Positions 19,808-32,967 of a DNA stretch of 64,000 nt are shown here, piece after piece. The stretch comes from Bilabrum cf. latius (lineage: Eukaryota > Bigyra: Bicosoecida > Bigyra > Bicosoecida), in NCBI GenBank assembly GCA_965178125.1, contig OZ237742.1, forward strand, positions 868,001 through 932,000, written 5' to 3'. The notes under the pieces were generated by a model. That model did not search any database and was not told the origin of the DNA. It saw nothing but the letters and a program-made list of their open reading frames with translations. Numbering within the stretch: position 1 is the stretch's first letter; each line of letters begins with the position of its first letter. The position numbers were made by a program, and so were the translations under genes.

Positions 19808-22800
19808 ATGGACAGCCATGCGAAGTTCACTGGTGGCAGATGGACTGCAGCAGAAGATTCTGCTCTAAAGTAGGGTGTTGCAAAGCTCGGTGCCAAGAAC
19901 TGGAAGGCTATTTCTTAGAATTTCTTGTCTGGCTAGCGTAGCGACGTACAATGTCTTCACAGATGGCAGAAAGTCCTGAAACCGGGGCTGGTGAAAGGTC
20001 CATGGACTCCTGAGGAAGATCAAATAATCATCAGCTGCCGAAAGATGGGAATGAAGAAGTGGAGCGAGATAGCGGAGAGGATTCCGTGAGAGCTTTGAGC
20101 GACCTTGGCGTAGATTCCATGGAACTAGGGCAGGCGTGACGGGGCTGTGATAGTGTGGCACTTGCACAAACAATGAACACGGTCGTTGCAGTAGCTTGGT
20201 TGGGTCGTTTTAGAACCTGCATCATCTGTCGCTTCCTTGGGTCAATCCGCTTTGAGTTGCACTTCGGCTGCATCCTCAACCACGCCCCGTTTTTTCCTTC
20301 GCAGAGGCCGACTTGGCAAACAAACCAGAGAAAGGTGGTTCAATCACCTTGACCCTTCCATCAACAAAGCGCCATTTACCGAGGAAGAAGACAGGAAACT
20401 CGAGGAAGCCCAAGCACGCTACGGTAAGCAAGGCTCTTCGGAACCTCGGCAGCAGTTGGTCCGTGCCTCTGCAGTTTGCACGACATGCGCTTGGTGCTAT
20501 ACTCTATATCTTGCGCCCATTCAATACGTAAGATCCTTCGCTTCTTGGACCAACTGGTTCCTGGCGCAGGCAATAAGTGGTGCGACATCGCCAAGATGCT
20601 CCCCGGTCGCACGGAGAATCAAGTCAAGAACCGGTGGAACTCTGCAATGCGGAAGAAGAGACACCTCATCCGTGCCCAGCTCGAAGAACGCGCGGCGAAC
20701 GGCGATGCCGCCGCCCGCACAGAGCTTGACAAGATGCTCGCTTCGCAGCGACGGAAGCGCGGAGGGAGGAGTGGCTCTCGCGGTGGCGCCACTCATCACA
20801 CCGTCGCCGCCCCTACCCTGCCCCCTCAGGCAGGACACCCAAATCAACACGGGACTCGGCGAAGCAGCGCCACCACGGCCTCGGAAGGCGGCGTCAGCCA
20901 CGGTCAGGCCCGAGCAGCTGCTCGCTCCGTAGTCGCAGGCGCTCGCATCGCGGCTGCCCGACTGCTCAGGGAACAGCGCGAGGGACGCAGCATACCGGGG
21001 GGGGAGTCATCGCGCGGGTCTGTGCCCCAGAAAACGCACGGGACACGGGGAAGGGGTCCAGGCGGCAGGGGGACGCAGAGGGGTGCGGGGTCGATCGCGG
21101 CTGTGCGCGGGGGCAGGGACGGATCCGTTGTTCTCTACGGCGAGGGCAACACGAGGCAGGTGATCCGTCCTGCAGACATGCCCGGTCCACACGGATCCAT
21201 TCGGGCCGTGTCGAGTGCCACAGAGGACGGTGGGTGGGGGGGGGGGCGACTGACCCCGGACCAACCCGAGGAGGAAGAGGGGGGGGGATACGAGGGGCGC
21301 ACGGTGACGGTATCCACAGCGGGTGCACACCAGCACAACGGTGTGATCGTGTACCAAAGCGAGGGTCACGGGACGATGGCCAACAGCGATGGAGAGGACG
21401 AGGAGCTGGAGGACGGGGAGGCCTTCGTGGAGCAGGCAAGGCGAGCAGGAGCGATGGACGGCACCGGCCCCGACCCATTCGCGCGAGCCGATGAAGCCGG
21501 TTACGCCCAGGGAATAAGGAATATGAGAGGCGGGCGCTTTGCGAGAACAGAGCACGCCCCAATGGGTGGCATGGGAGCGGATGCTGGCAGCAGCAGCAGC
21601 AGCAGCAGTGGGCCGGGTCACGACGGAAGGCCGAGGTCGGCCCCTGCTTCGGGGGGTCTTGCGAGGCCGGTGCTGCAGATGGAGGAGGCCTGGCAAGATG
21701 CCATGGCAGCTGAATCCAGGGCTGCTAAATGGGCGGGAACCGCCGCCACACCGACTGACAGGACGGGCATGGACGCTGTGAGAAGTGCGGGCGGGTCCTC
21801 GGGAAGAAGTCGAGCCAGCCAGTCGCCGCTCTAGTCACGGACACCACCGAGGGGAGGTGGAGGAGGCAGCGCCATGGTGCATCCCGTGCCTGGGTCGTCT
21901 GGCCGTAAGCAGGGTGCCCTTGTCTCGATGCCCGCATCTGGATCTGGACCGAGAGAGCAGGTCCTCGTCTCGATGCCCACAGCCGACAGCGCCCTGACGG
22001 ACCAGGGGGGTGCAGGCGGGCTGCCTGGGGCTGGCTTCCTTCCGGGAGTGGCCGGCCGCAGTGTGGTTGGCGCGCGTGCTGCTGGCAACGGTGCGGGATA
22101 TGGAGCGGAGCCCATGTCTGCGGGTGGCAGCAGCAGCGGTACAGCGAGCCGCACCGGCTCGAACGGAAATACCCCGCGCAATGCCTTCGGCATGACCCCG
22201 GCTGGGGGCAGCAGCGGCAAGGGAGGGTACTGGGATGCGGCATCGCCGGCGCTTGGAAGCGGCGGCGTCCTCGGTTCGAAACCCGCTGCGTTCGGATCTA
22301 AGGAAGATGCAGATACAGATGGCGCCGACGGTGAGTTTTAGTTCAGTTTCCGGCCAGAGCCGTACGTCGCCGCTGGTGGACAGCGAGCGCAGGTTCGTAG
22401 GGGCCGTCGGCGTCCTGCAGGCGGTGGCTCAGGCCCCGGTGCTGGCGGGGTTCCACCCACGCTGCCTCGGCACCTCGGCTCAGGCGATGGCGTGGGGGAC
22501 GGCTCGATGGAGCGGATGGATCTGGTGCCGCGCGGGGGCTCTGGTTCCGGAACAAGTCGGCGGGGCGGGGTACACAGCGAGGCCTCTTCGTACCAGGAGC
22601 CCATGGCCTCGACCTCGCTGGGGTCCGCGTCGCATGACTCCACCGGCGGTGGGTTCTATGCCCTTGAGACCTCAATCGAGACCATTAGCGATGCTCACGA
22701 TCGCAAGCGGAGACGGCCTGGCCAGAGCGGTGCAACCGGAGGAGGCAACGGGGGTGCGCCGTCACATGGAGGAGGAGGAGGCAGCGCCGCGACGCCCCAG

Positions 22801-24567
22801 CGCTCCGCCGCCATGCGTTCCAGGCGACCTGGTTCCGCAAGCGGAGGCGCCGCACGCATGGATTCTTCCGGCTCCGGGACCCAGGACGCCAACCGCGAGT
22901 TTGCTGAGGCGATGCGGCGGGCCGTGCCTGCCTCGCCGGGCCAGCAGCAGCCCATGACGCCAGATGGGTCCAGGTCCAGCGCCAGGATCGCAGCCAAGCG
23001 ATCGGGAGGTGGCAAGCACTCGGACTCTGGGACCCGACGGGGCAGCACCGACCTCAGGAGCATACTGCCCGGCATGGGCAAGGAGGAGGAATAGGAAGGC
23101 GAGGACGACGTGCCCAAAGTCACTAGGAGCGCGCCCGCTTCTGCCTCGAAATGGGGCAACGGCGGCCACCGGGGCGGCGAGCAAGGTGCAATGCACGATG
23201 ATGCGCAGGAGCAGCCCGCCGGCCGTGCCCGCGCCGGGTCACTCAGCGGAAGGAAGCGCAACCCGCGCGGAGAGATCCGCGGTGACGTCAGCGGGCTTTC
23301 ACCGAGCTTGGTGGGGCCCGATCGCAAGGTCCTGCGGAGGAAGCGTCCCGGCGGCACGATAGACAAGGGGACTCACATACACACCGCCCGCACGCGTGCA
23401 ATCGAGGAGTCCAAGTCGAGGCTGCACGGTGGGGTCGGCGGCGGCAGAGGGGCGCTGGATACCACTAGTGCTGCCGCCGCGACCCACCTGCTCCCGCCGG
23501 GCGTGGCCGGGGTCAGCGGGGAGCCCGAGGAGAACAGCCAGCCCAGCCCGGCACTGGAGCAGGTGCTCGAGGCCGGCCGCTAGCTAGAAAATCTGATGCA
23601 GCAGGCCATGCAAGGCGGTGGTGGTGGGGCTGGCTTCCCGCCGTCTGGAACAGGCGGCTCCAGCAACCGTCGTGGCGGAGCAGACCGGCAGCAGCGCCGG
23701 CAGCAGCAGCAGGGCGATGGCGGGGACGAGGACGAGGACGAGGATGACTTGAACGTGCTCCCAAGCGCTGGGATCGGCGTGGCCACCGAGGCGGAGGAGG
23801 AAGCCAGGTACCACCAGTACGACGAGGACAGGACGCGGAAGGGCGCATCGGGTGCGGGGCAGCGAGGCCAGCGGCGCGGTGGCGTGCGGTTGAGGCCTGC
23901 CTCAGTGCCGCAGAGGTACTCGTCGGATTTCTCCATCGGTGACAGGCTTGCCTCGGGCTCCATGAACAGCGATGTGCTGCTGGACGGCGAGATTGGAGAC
24001 CTATCTGCGAGCTTCACCCACCTGTCCGTTGACTCCAAGGACGACGGCAGCGGCGGCGGTGGCATGGTTATTCCAGGCGGGGCCGGCTTGGAGGTTGTGG
24101 GCAGGCCACTCAAAGTGCAGCACGAGGATGCGGGTTAGGGTGATAGGGGGATTTCCGGCAGCAGCCGTTCCAGGCGACGCGGTGCAGGTGCAGAAGGAGG
24201 CAGCGCGGGCCGAAGGTCGGGCAAAGTACTAGAGCGGAAGGTCATCAGCGACATGGGTCCTCCTGGGCGTGCCCACGTCGTTGAGCAGGTGTCGTGGCGC
24301 GCGGGAGGGTCCACGCACACGGGAGAAGTCGTTAGTGAGGCGAGATCATTCGAGGACAAGCACGTGCTGGAAGGGCTCTTTCTGCAGGACCCCGAGGAGC
24401 AGAGAGCGGGCGCGGGTCTCGCAGGGATGGCACCTGCCGCTGCTACGGCTGACAGTGACGCGGATGGGACGGGCGGGCCGCACGGCGATTCAGGTGAGAT
24501 GAAGCGTGGCGGTTTACTGGGCATGAACATCAACGACTCGCTGGATAGCGGAGGTGCGTTCGTGTGA
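19808..24567 (+). CDS. MYB3R: Three-repeat MYB (3R-MYB) transcription factor
   Basis: Three exons: 19808-20085, 20305-20423, 20570-24567; introns of 219 nt (GTGAGA...TTCGCAG) and 146 nt (GTAAGC...GGCGCAG). Predicted 1,464 residues. R1 begins GGRWTAAEDSAL and runs to SDVQCLHRWQKVL. R2 is KGPWTPEED...KKWSEIAERIPGR...QTRERWFNHLDP. R3 is APFTEEED...NKWCDIAKMLPGRTENQVKNRWNS. The three Trp-containing repeats are near full length and match animal c-MYB and plant 3R-MYB, regulators of cell-cycle genes. The first two TAGs (19871, 19916) fall inside R1, and a third (19934) follows it at GQRSDVQ; reading them as Gln restores R1. TAGs at 21832, 22339, 23092, 23581 and 24136 lie in the long Gly/Ser-rich tail. 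Ends at TGA 24565-24567. Confidence 0.92.
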
Positions 24568-24712
24568 TGGCAATGAGTTTCGCGCCGTGTTGCTGAGCTA
24601 CATGCATGTTTTCGTGTTGATCCATGGCGAAGACGAAGCAATGTACCCATGTGTGGATACTTGTCCGCGGCACCCACTCACCTACGGAGAGTCGCCTGAA
24701 GCCCTTCACGCG

Positions 24713-27700
24713 TCACCCCTCCAGCTCGGCTCTGAGCAGGCTCTCCTTGTCGATCTCAGCCCCGCGAGCACCCGTCGAGCTGCCTGCCCCGCTGGAGGGC
24801 CCGTCCGAGAGGAGTGCCCTCTTGAGCCTCTGCTTGTCCTGGGCGACCTCGTCCATCCGCTGCTCGATCGTCTGCGCCATGCTCAGGCGGAACACGTGCA
24901 CTTGCTTGGTCTGCCCGATCCGGTGGCACCTGTCCTCGGCCTGCGCGTCGTTGTGGGGGTTCCAGTCCAGGTCGTTGATGATCAGGCAGCTTGCAGCCGT
25001 CAGGTTGAGACCCACTCCGCCCGCCTTGGTGCTGAGAAGGAAGACGCTGACCGTGTCGTCTACGGTGAAGCGGTCGATCAGCATCTGCCGGTCGCTTCCG
25101 TTGGTGGATCCGTCCAGCCGCAAGTGGCCCACCTTCATGCCGTCCAGCACGTCCTCATAGATCGAGAGGATCGACGTGAACTGGGAGAACACGAGCAGCT
25201 TTTCCTTGCGCTTGCCCAGCGTCTTGACGCAGCGGCGGAGGAAGCCCGCCTTGCAGGACTGCAGCAGGTACGGCTTGCTCATCTTGGATATGTCACGCAG
25301 CAAAGGCTCCGACTCGCAGATCTGGTGGAGGTCGTAGTCCTGCGAGAAACAGGCGCATTGATGAGGCAAGAGAGTACGGGCGAAGTCGAAGCGAAGAAAC
25401 ATTGTGAAATGGGCTCGGCTTGTTGGCACAGCAAGCTTCGCATTCGTCTCACGCTGTAGCCCAGCACTTCCTCTGCGATGTTGGCCAGGCGCTTGTCGCC
25501 GCGCGCCCACACCAGCAGCTCCTTGGATGTGGAAGGCGCCGGCAGAGTCTCTGAGACTCGCCTGTACCTCGGGGCCAGCTCCGGAATCATGTCGTACGGT
25601 ACTGAGAGCGAAGCAGCCGTTGGCATGAGGGGGCATCGAGGGTGGCTGTGGGAGCAACGGGGGTCAGCGACGCTCGCTGTTGGGCAGCTGGCAGGCGGAT
25701 CTCCCGCCGATGTGCGAGCCCGCTTTGCAGGGGCTTCCCCTCTCTCTTGGGAGGTGGATGCAGGTGCTTTCGCGTCGGAATCACCGTCGTGCATGGCCAT
25801 GGCCACCATCGCCTCCTGCTTCTTGAACATCGCGTCTTCGTTCATGGAGCCCGCTGCAGCCGATGCAGCCGACCTGCGGGGCCGATGGCCACCCTGCTGC
25901 TCCTATAGCACCGTTGAGGCTGCCGCGCTTGAGGACGAAGAGGAAGACGAGGCTACGCTCGAGGCAGGCTGGACACCATCCGCTACGATTCCCGTACCTG
26001 ACGTCCCTGCGCCGGAGCGGAAAGCCGCCTCGTTGTTGATGGCTCGCTGCACTTCGATCCAGTTTGAGAGCGCTGGTACGGCCTCGAACGGGTTGCGGTC
26101 AGCCACCGCCTTGCGAGCAGCCGCAGTTTTCATGGACTGTGCCAGCTCCTGGTGCCTGATGATGCGAGCGATCAGCAGGCAGGTCCAGTCAGGGAACAGC
26201 GCCCTGGCCAGCATGGGATGGTTAGCGATCTTGCGGAGATTCATGACCACGCTCATGCCTGCAGGTCCAAAGTTAGATCCCCCGCGATCCATGCCAAGGC
26301 CGCACGGCGACCTGAAATCGCGCAGTGCGACACCTCCAGAATAGCCGAACGGCTTGTCTGGCTTCTCAACCAGCCCGGGGATGGGAGCTGTGACCCCTGC
26401 GATGAACATGGGGTCCTGAAGAAGCTCTCTCTTGGCATAGCCGTCCGACTGCGCTGCTGCGATGTGGCAGTCCATGCCTTTTTCAGTGAGCATCTTGGTG
26501 CGGGCTGATAGGACCCTTGTGATGGCGTACATCCTCTGCTGGACGGGAATGCCGGGCAGCACCATGGACTTGAGGATCTTGGAGGGGAGCTGCGAGGCAG
26601 TGGAGATCGGCTGGGATGGGGAGCAGCAAGTCGTTCGTTGCGCGCAATGGAGGCATACAATGCGGTGATGCCAGTTCGACTATCAAGCCCAGACTTGCAT
26701 GCCTGAGGCCGGAATCATGCAATAGTACAATAGGCACGTGTGATTTGCCTCACCGTCGAGAGCACCATCTTCTTTGTCCGCCTGAGTATGAACGGCGAGA
26801 GCGTCTTGCGGATGCTGTCCACCACGGAAACCGCGTCGTCGTCTCCAATCGACGATGGCAGCTGCGCTTGCAGCGATGCAGCGGCGCCCGCGACGACGGG
26901 CGTCTGGTTAGCGAGCGCTGCAGCTGCCTCCCTCTTCTTCCTGGCAGCGAGCTCCAGCACGAATGCCTCGTTGAGCAGAGCCCACTCGCTGGCAGCCTGC
27001 TTGGCCTGCCCAGCCACCCCTGCATCGTCATCATCCCCGTCGCCTCTGTTGGACTGAAACATGGCACCCGAGGACAGCCTCACGAGATCTGCCAGGGTGA
27101 ACTGCAGGAGAGTGAGCACCTCCACCAGGTTGTTCTAGATCGGCGTGCCTGTGAGCAGCAGCCGCTGCCTAGAGTGCACCCCGGCGATGCGGCGATAGCG
27201 GCGCGTGGCCGCGTTCTTGAGACCGTGTGCCTCGTCAAGGACCATGTAGTCGAACTTTCCCACTTTGGCCTGGAGTGCGCGGAAGCTGCCGTCATCCTCG
27301 AGCTGAGAGTATGTGGTCAGGATGACGTCGGGAAGGTGTCCCCTACTGAGAGAAGAGATGAACTTCTGCTTGGTCTGCCGACTGCCCCTGTAGGTCTGCA
27401 GCAGCAGTGAAGGTGCCCACCTATCGAACTCTTTCTGCCAGTTGCCCAGCGTGCTCGTCGGCACGATGACCAGGTGAGTGCCAGAGGAGGCCATGTCCTC
27501 GTCGACGTGCTAGAACACGGAAATCGCACTGCCCACGGCAGATTGCATGGACGGGAAAATAGATTTGCGCACCATGGCGGCCTGCTCCTCCCTGCCATGA
27601 GGCGGGGATTGCTCCAGTTCGTCGGCGATGGCTGCGATCCTCCGCGCCTCTTCAAGCCCGGCCGGGCGCCAGAAATCGCGCCGCCCATCCATGGAAGGAT

Positions 27701-28385
27701 CTCGAAAGAAAGGGGGAGGTGGTTGATGATCGAACATGGGTGGGCTCTGTGAGCCCGATTCGCCTGCAGCAGCGCCAGTGGCGCTGCTCCTGCCTCTCTG
27801 AGCAGTTGCTTTGCCTGGAGGCGATGGAGCAAAACGCATCTTGATAGAGGCATGCTTTACGGCTGCCAGCAGGGCAATAGTCTAGCAAGTCTTTCCTAAC
27901 CCCTGTTCGTCGGCGAGAATCCCATTGATGTGCATTGCTCTCGAGTGGTACAGCCATTTCAAACCTGTCACCTGGTGCTCCCTCAGCGACAGTCTCTCTT
28001 CTCCCCCGAAAGAATCTGGCAAGTCTGGCATCCGAAGTCTGTCTCTTGATGATTTAATTCGGCTCGAAATAACATCTGCTGTTTCAAGAATTGCTCTGGC
28101 GTCCTTTCTGGCAAGCGCAAGCCTGCGCTGCCGCTCCGCGTCTTCGTCGTCCGAGTCGGAGCTGGACGCCGAATCCTCGAACTCTTGCTCTTCTTCTTCT
28201 TCTTTTATTTGCTTTGAAACTTTCTTTCGCGGAGCCTTGGACTTTGACCTCACCTTGATCACCCTATCTCCAGTGCTCGTCCATCCAGCGTCTGCTAGCG
28301 ATTTGGCACCTGCTTTCTCAAGGTTCGATCCACTTTTCTAGACCTCTTGCTTCTCAGCGGTAGAATCGCGCACAATAGCTTCCAT
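24713..28385 (-). CDS. SNF2-family ATPase, SMARCAD1/Fun30-like chromatin remodeller
   Basis: Exons 28385-26754, 26589-25453 and 25339-24713; introns of 164 nt (GTGAGG...CTCGCAG) and 113 nt (GTGAGA...CTCGCAG), both phase 0; 1,131 residues. Motif I DEQGLGKTC-TAG-T (about 160-168), Ia HLVIVPTSTLGNW, II DEAHGLKN, III LLLTGTPI-TAG-NNL (about 409-420). The helicase C half has KLLVFSQF, RLDGSTNG and LSTKAGGVGLNLTAA followed by QAEDRCHRIGQTKQV. GYSDYDLHQIC and the NDLDWNPHNDAQAEDR block favour the Fun30/SMARCAD1/ETL1 group. Both TAGs in motifs I and III sit on near-invariant Gln residues. Other TAGs: 28338, 27510, 25903. A 90-residue insertion follows motif I and a Ser/Ala-rich linker separates the lobes. 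Ends at TGA 24713-24715. Confidence 0.93.
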
Positions 28386-28547
28386 TGAGATGCAGTTATG
28401 ATGATTTATTTGACTGAGCGGGTCAAACTACGACAAAATACTGTGCGAGCAGCTGCGCGATTCTCGGCAAGGCGGTTGCAACCAGCCAAATCCACGGACG
28501 GGCCAAAATCAAGATTCGTTCGTTCGTTCGCAGGCAGATTCCCATGC

Positions 28548-31193
28548 TTATCCATGGACGTGTAGCACCGCCTCTACGTCGCTGCGGCAGACTGGACACG
28601 TAGTTGCCATGCTTGCAGCTAGTCGGTCCGCGCACCGCGGACACAGGCACAGATGCCCACACGGGACCGTTGCTACAGACCGCGGGGCACTCAGACACAC
28701 AACACAAGGAGACTACGCAGCCGACGCCGAGTTTGGCGATGCCGGTCGCGGACTTTCTAGGTCTGCGGCATCGTAGGACGTGCTGGGTTCGTCTCCAATG
28801 TACCTAGCGAACGGCCCGCCCGCCGTGCCCCTGCCAGCGGATTCAGCCGTCGACCCGGGTCTGACCGCAGCACCCTGCACTGCACCCACCCCTTCCGTCG
28901 CACTCGACCCCGCACCGGTTCTAACCTAAGGCTCAGTGCCCAGCCCCCTCTGCGATTCCCAGCAGAACTCCTGCAGCTTCCCCACCTCCTGTCGCAGCCT
29001 CGCGCACAGCAGGACGGCTTGCGACAGGGACACAGGCGTCTCTATCCTGCTAGGGGTATGACCCAATGCAAATGCCCCCGCGAGGGCTGCCCTGCCCATC
29101 ATCTCTCCGGTGGCACCTCCAGTGGTCGCGATCTCGCGCGCCCCTGCCGCGACCGCCCGCCGCAGCCGACGGGCGTGCTCGCTAGGGACCAGCTCAGTCA
29201 CGAGATCGTCCACGGCAAGCGAGGCATGCTGCCCAAACGAGACCGCCCGCCTGCGCACCATGTCCACGGCTTCCGCTCCCCGCGCAGCCAGAGCAACGGG
29301 GCTGCTGCACGCGGGCTACGATGCTGCCGCGGACGAGCTTGGAGCATCGATCGAAGGCTGGTTAGGCGCACAGACACTCGCAGGCCTCCTGCCAATACTC
29401 AATCGCGCTGGCAATGCAGCTCCGGACTGCTGTAGAGGGCTACTTTCGGCGAAATCGTCAGCGCTCTCAATCGCTGTACCTTCGTTCGATCTATCGCCTG
29501 CCGTGGCTGCAGCAGGCGCGCAAGGTGCACCGCTAGCCGAAACGCGCGTGCCCTCTCTGCTTCCGGGCCCCCTTGCTACCCAGTCCGAACGTTCGCCGGC
29601 TTGCGACCCAGTGCCCTGACCTGCAGCACTTCTAGGGCGCTCCTGATTTGCGCCCTAAGCCAGCCTAGCTCCGCTCGAGCAGTCGCTCGTACCGCTCTAC
29701 GCCCTGGATGCAGACCCACGCTCTGACATGGAAGGCCTGCCCGCCGATGGGCTTCGGACTTCGCTCGACGATCCCCCGACATGATCCGATCTCACGTCAT
29801 GATCCGATCTCGGGCCCCACCGTCCCTCAGCCCCTCGCACCTCAACCCCATTTCTCGCTCCGAGTCCGCGCCCCCTCCCCTGCAGCAGCCTCCGCAGCAC
29901 AGAGGCCTCATCGGCTCGCATGGCCGCCCTCGTCCCACGGATGGCACACACCGCCCTCTGCACCTCTTGCCTCAAGGCAGCCTCGGACTGAGCAAGCCGC
30001 AGATAGGACAGCACGAAGCGTGCAGCCACCACGGCTAGACCGACGTAGAAGAGCAGCAGCAGCAGGTGAGGGAGCGTCCAGTCCCTGAGCCAGCCAACCG
30101 CGGAGGCTCCAGCAAGGCACAGGAGCCAAGGGGCCGAGGCCCTGTGCTTCGCTAGCAATCGGAGCGTGACGAGTGTGGGGAACACGCGTGCTCGACTGAC
30201 GAATGCGGCGGAGAACACGCAGAGCCTCAGAGTGCTGGCAACTGTGACGAGTGATCCGACCGTCCGCGGGTGAGCGCACCCCGTGCGTGCCACCTGGCCA
30301 GCTGCACTCGTCACACTTAGGCAGCCCCCAGAGCCAGCATCGGTACTGTCATCTAAATGAACACCCTGCAACGAGTTGCTGCCGTTGGAATCGGCTGACT
30401 GTGGCGAGCCCGCGGCCTCCTGTCCATTGCTGACGCGCTGGTCGACCACTGTGCCCGCAATGGCGCCTGGCTGTGCGACCGCACCGGCGTGCTGAGCGGC
30501 AGATGATTCTACAGATTGATGCACCAGCCTTGCGAGTAGTACCAGCCCGTCGAGCGCGGCTCCAACCGCGACCACTCCAGCTGCCTCGCCGTCAAACCCG
30601 GTTGCGGCGCTCCACAGCAGCGCGAGCCATAGAAAGTGATCCCTTATTGATGCAGGGCTTGACGTGGGGTACCCTTCGCTATTGAAAAGTGCGATCGACT
30701 CGACTCCAGGTGCATCTCCACCTGAGCTCCTGGCTTGCTCAAAGTGTTTCTTTCTCAAAGCTTGGTCCATGCGAGTTTCTGCGCTGGACAGCACCAGGCA
30801 CACCAGAAGGGTTGGCAGCCATACCACGGCCGCCCAGTTGTTTGCCTCAGATACTTGCACAATATGGCCCGGCATCAAACCGCTCCCCCCGAGGACAACA
30901 GGTATGTCGTGCCACAGAGATCTCGCATAGTGCTGGACGAAGGAAGGGGACACGCCGACAAGCCATTTCAAAAAGTCCAGGGCTAGCGACTGGCCCGCTG
31001 AGCTGAAAAAGCTAATGCAAAGCAAGAGTCCCACGCATGAACTCATGGCTACTGCACGACAGACACGAAGAACGTTTCGAATTCTGTGCAAGCAGCCAGG
31101 GGTTCCCGAGGAAACCCCCAAATCCAGAAAACATGACCCATAGCTGCCAAAAATTAGGAGAAACAGTGATGTGATACCAACTAAACGTTGCAT
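28548..31193 (-). CDS. Multi-pass membrane protein with C-terminal RING finger (putative E3 ubiquitin ligase)
   Basis: One exon, 881 residues, ATG 31193. The N-terminal half has several hydrophobic segments (LVGITSLFLLIFGSYG, CVGLLLCISFFSSAG, WLPTLLVCLVLSS, WLLCLAGASAVGWL, HLLLLLFYVGLAVVAARFVL), so several membrane spans are likely. A long Ser/Gly-rich linker follows. Residues about 830-875 form a RING: CVVC...PCGHLCLCPRC...CPVCR, the C3HC4 order with the compact CGHxCxCxxC seen in MUL1/IAP-type ligases. In-frame TAGs: 29697, 29655, 29316, 28926, 28713. It ends at TAA 28548-28550 directly after the RING, as expected for this class, supporting UAA as a stop. Expected to transfer ubiquitin at a membrane; substrate unknown. 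Confidence 0.85.
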
Positions 31194-31317
31194 TCGCTGA
31201 ATACGCGTATTTGTAGATCAGTTGCTGTTTGCACGCTTTCTACGGAACCAGCCTACCCACAGATTGCGCGGCGCCTCGTGTCCACTGGTCGGCGAACGGT
31301 CATCTTGTGTCGGCAAT
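31194..31317. promoter_or_regulatory. Bidirectional promoter region, RING ligase / universal stress protein
   Basis: 124 bp between two divergent ATG codons. No TATA-like box was recognised; the assignment rests on gene orientation only. Confidence 0.4.
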
Positions 31318-32708
31318 ATGGCTGCCGTTGCGGATGGAGCAGCAGGATCCGATCCAGCAAAGGCTGAATTCAATCCGTTTGCTGGAAGGAGTCTTCGGAT
31401 AGCTCTCGGTCTAGATGGCTCAAAAATTGCAAAGCATGCTGCGGATGTTGTGCTCGCTCTTGTTGGCAACCATGCCGGTGACGACAAAGTTGACACCGTC
31501 ACAATCACAGATTCAACAAAAACATACCTTCCGTACGATATGAGGCCTTCAACGATTAGCGATTGGGCTGAAGTTCACTTTGTGTCGAGACTTGCCCGGA
31601 AATAGTACGAAATCAACTTGATCCCGAAGCGATCTGGAGAATCCACTAGGGATGCGTTGCTCAGAACAGTAAATTCAACTGATGACCCCGCTTTTGATTT
31701 GCTCTGTGTCGGAATGGTGGGCCGGAAAGGCCCGAAGGATGATGTTGCGGTGATGGGCTCAACCGCAGACGTTGCTCTGAGGGGCGCCAGGTGCGCAACA
31801 CTGATTGCAAAGTCAGCAAAGATTAAGGAAGGCAAGCCACATGTATTCATGATCTGCGTGGATGGCAGCAAGGCAGCGAAAAAGGCAGTAAACTTGGCCT
31901 GCGGAGTGGCAGGTCCCAAGGACACTGTCGTGATCGTTCACGCCGTCGATCGCAGCAGCCAACCAACGATAGGAAAGCCCTTCCGAGCTGCGGCTGTCAA
32001 GGCATCGTTTGCTACACTCGTTGAATCCGACGTGAGAGAGAGATAGTGCATGGTGGGATACATGCGGTATCATGACCCTGTTGCGACGCGTGCCTTTGCA
32101 CCAACCGTTGCGAGTCTTGCTTATCGCCAATGGCCCATGACGTGGCCAAGTCAGACAGAGAGAAAACAAGAGCTGCAAAAGCATGAATACCGCATGCAGT
32201 CTGCTGGATCGAGCTTGGTTCCAACTCACGCCCCCATGTAACCCCCCCATGCCAGCACACGTGCTTCGCTCCCTGCCTCACTCGCCCCCTCTCGCAGTCC
32301 CGCGTCAAGTACGAAGAGATCGACGACGACAATTCGGAGCCGATATCCGAGCTGCTGTCCGACCACGCCTACGACCTCGAGTGCGATTTCCTGGTCATGG
32401 GCGCGGACGGCATGGGCTCCTTCATCAGGGGCCAGGCGCACTTCGGGTCCGTCACGGAGGCTCTCATCGGGAAGGCCAGATGCCACGTGCTCGTCACCAA
32501 GGAGGAGGGGAAGAAGTATCCAATCAAGACCAGTAGCGAGTACCAGCTTGGGTTCATTGGCAGGGGCGTGGATCGCGTTGACACAGGGGGGGGCAGCGCA
32601 GGAGAGGCTGCAGTGGCCAAGGGAAAGGGACCGCCGGCCGGCGGCACGGCAGCAAGCGAGGATGCTGAAGGCGGCGATCCAGGGGCAAAAGAAGAAGGTG
32701 AAGACTGA
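31318..32708 (+). CDS. Universal stress protein with two USP domains
   Basis: Exon 1 is 31318-32031 and exon 2 is 32298-32708, with a 266-nt intron (GTGAGA...CTCGCAG) between codons; 374 residues. The first domain opens with RIALGLDGSKIAKHAADVVL and has GMVGRKGP...GSTADVAL; the second has HVFMICVDGSKAAKKAVNLA and GADGMGSF...GSVTEALI. Both thus show the G-x2-G-x(about 10)-GS phosphate-binding pattern of ATP-binding UspA relatives. One TAG (31603-31605) is in frame between beta strand and helix of the first domain. A Gly/Lys-rich tail follows; ends at TGA. Likely a soluble ATP-binding stress-related protein; exact role not deducible. Confidence 0.85.
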
Positions 32709-32967
32709 TGTGGGGAGCCTCTGCCAGCGACTTGCTTCTTGTTTGACTCTAGCTTGATCAAGGTTTTCGTTGCACACTGTAATTCATCGTAGCCGATTTC
32801 CCTGGCTTTGCGATTTCCCTGGTTTTCCCAGATCAAAACATTCCAATCAATAGCAATGAGCAATTAAAAGTCGTCCACAATAAGGAGAAGCAACAGCGAA
32901 CGCTGGCAGCCATGCCACCAGTACGTCGACCTCTGGAGCAGCTGCTCCGTCGCACCCGGGCTGCTGC

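Noticed and set aside
27135-27884. UAG as leucine, as in some rhizarian and ciliate codes
   Set aside because: SNF2 motifs I and III, the carrier signature and the CAG/TAG difference between tandem copies all point to Gln, not Leu.
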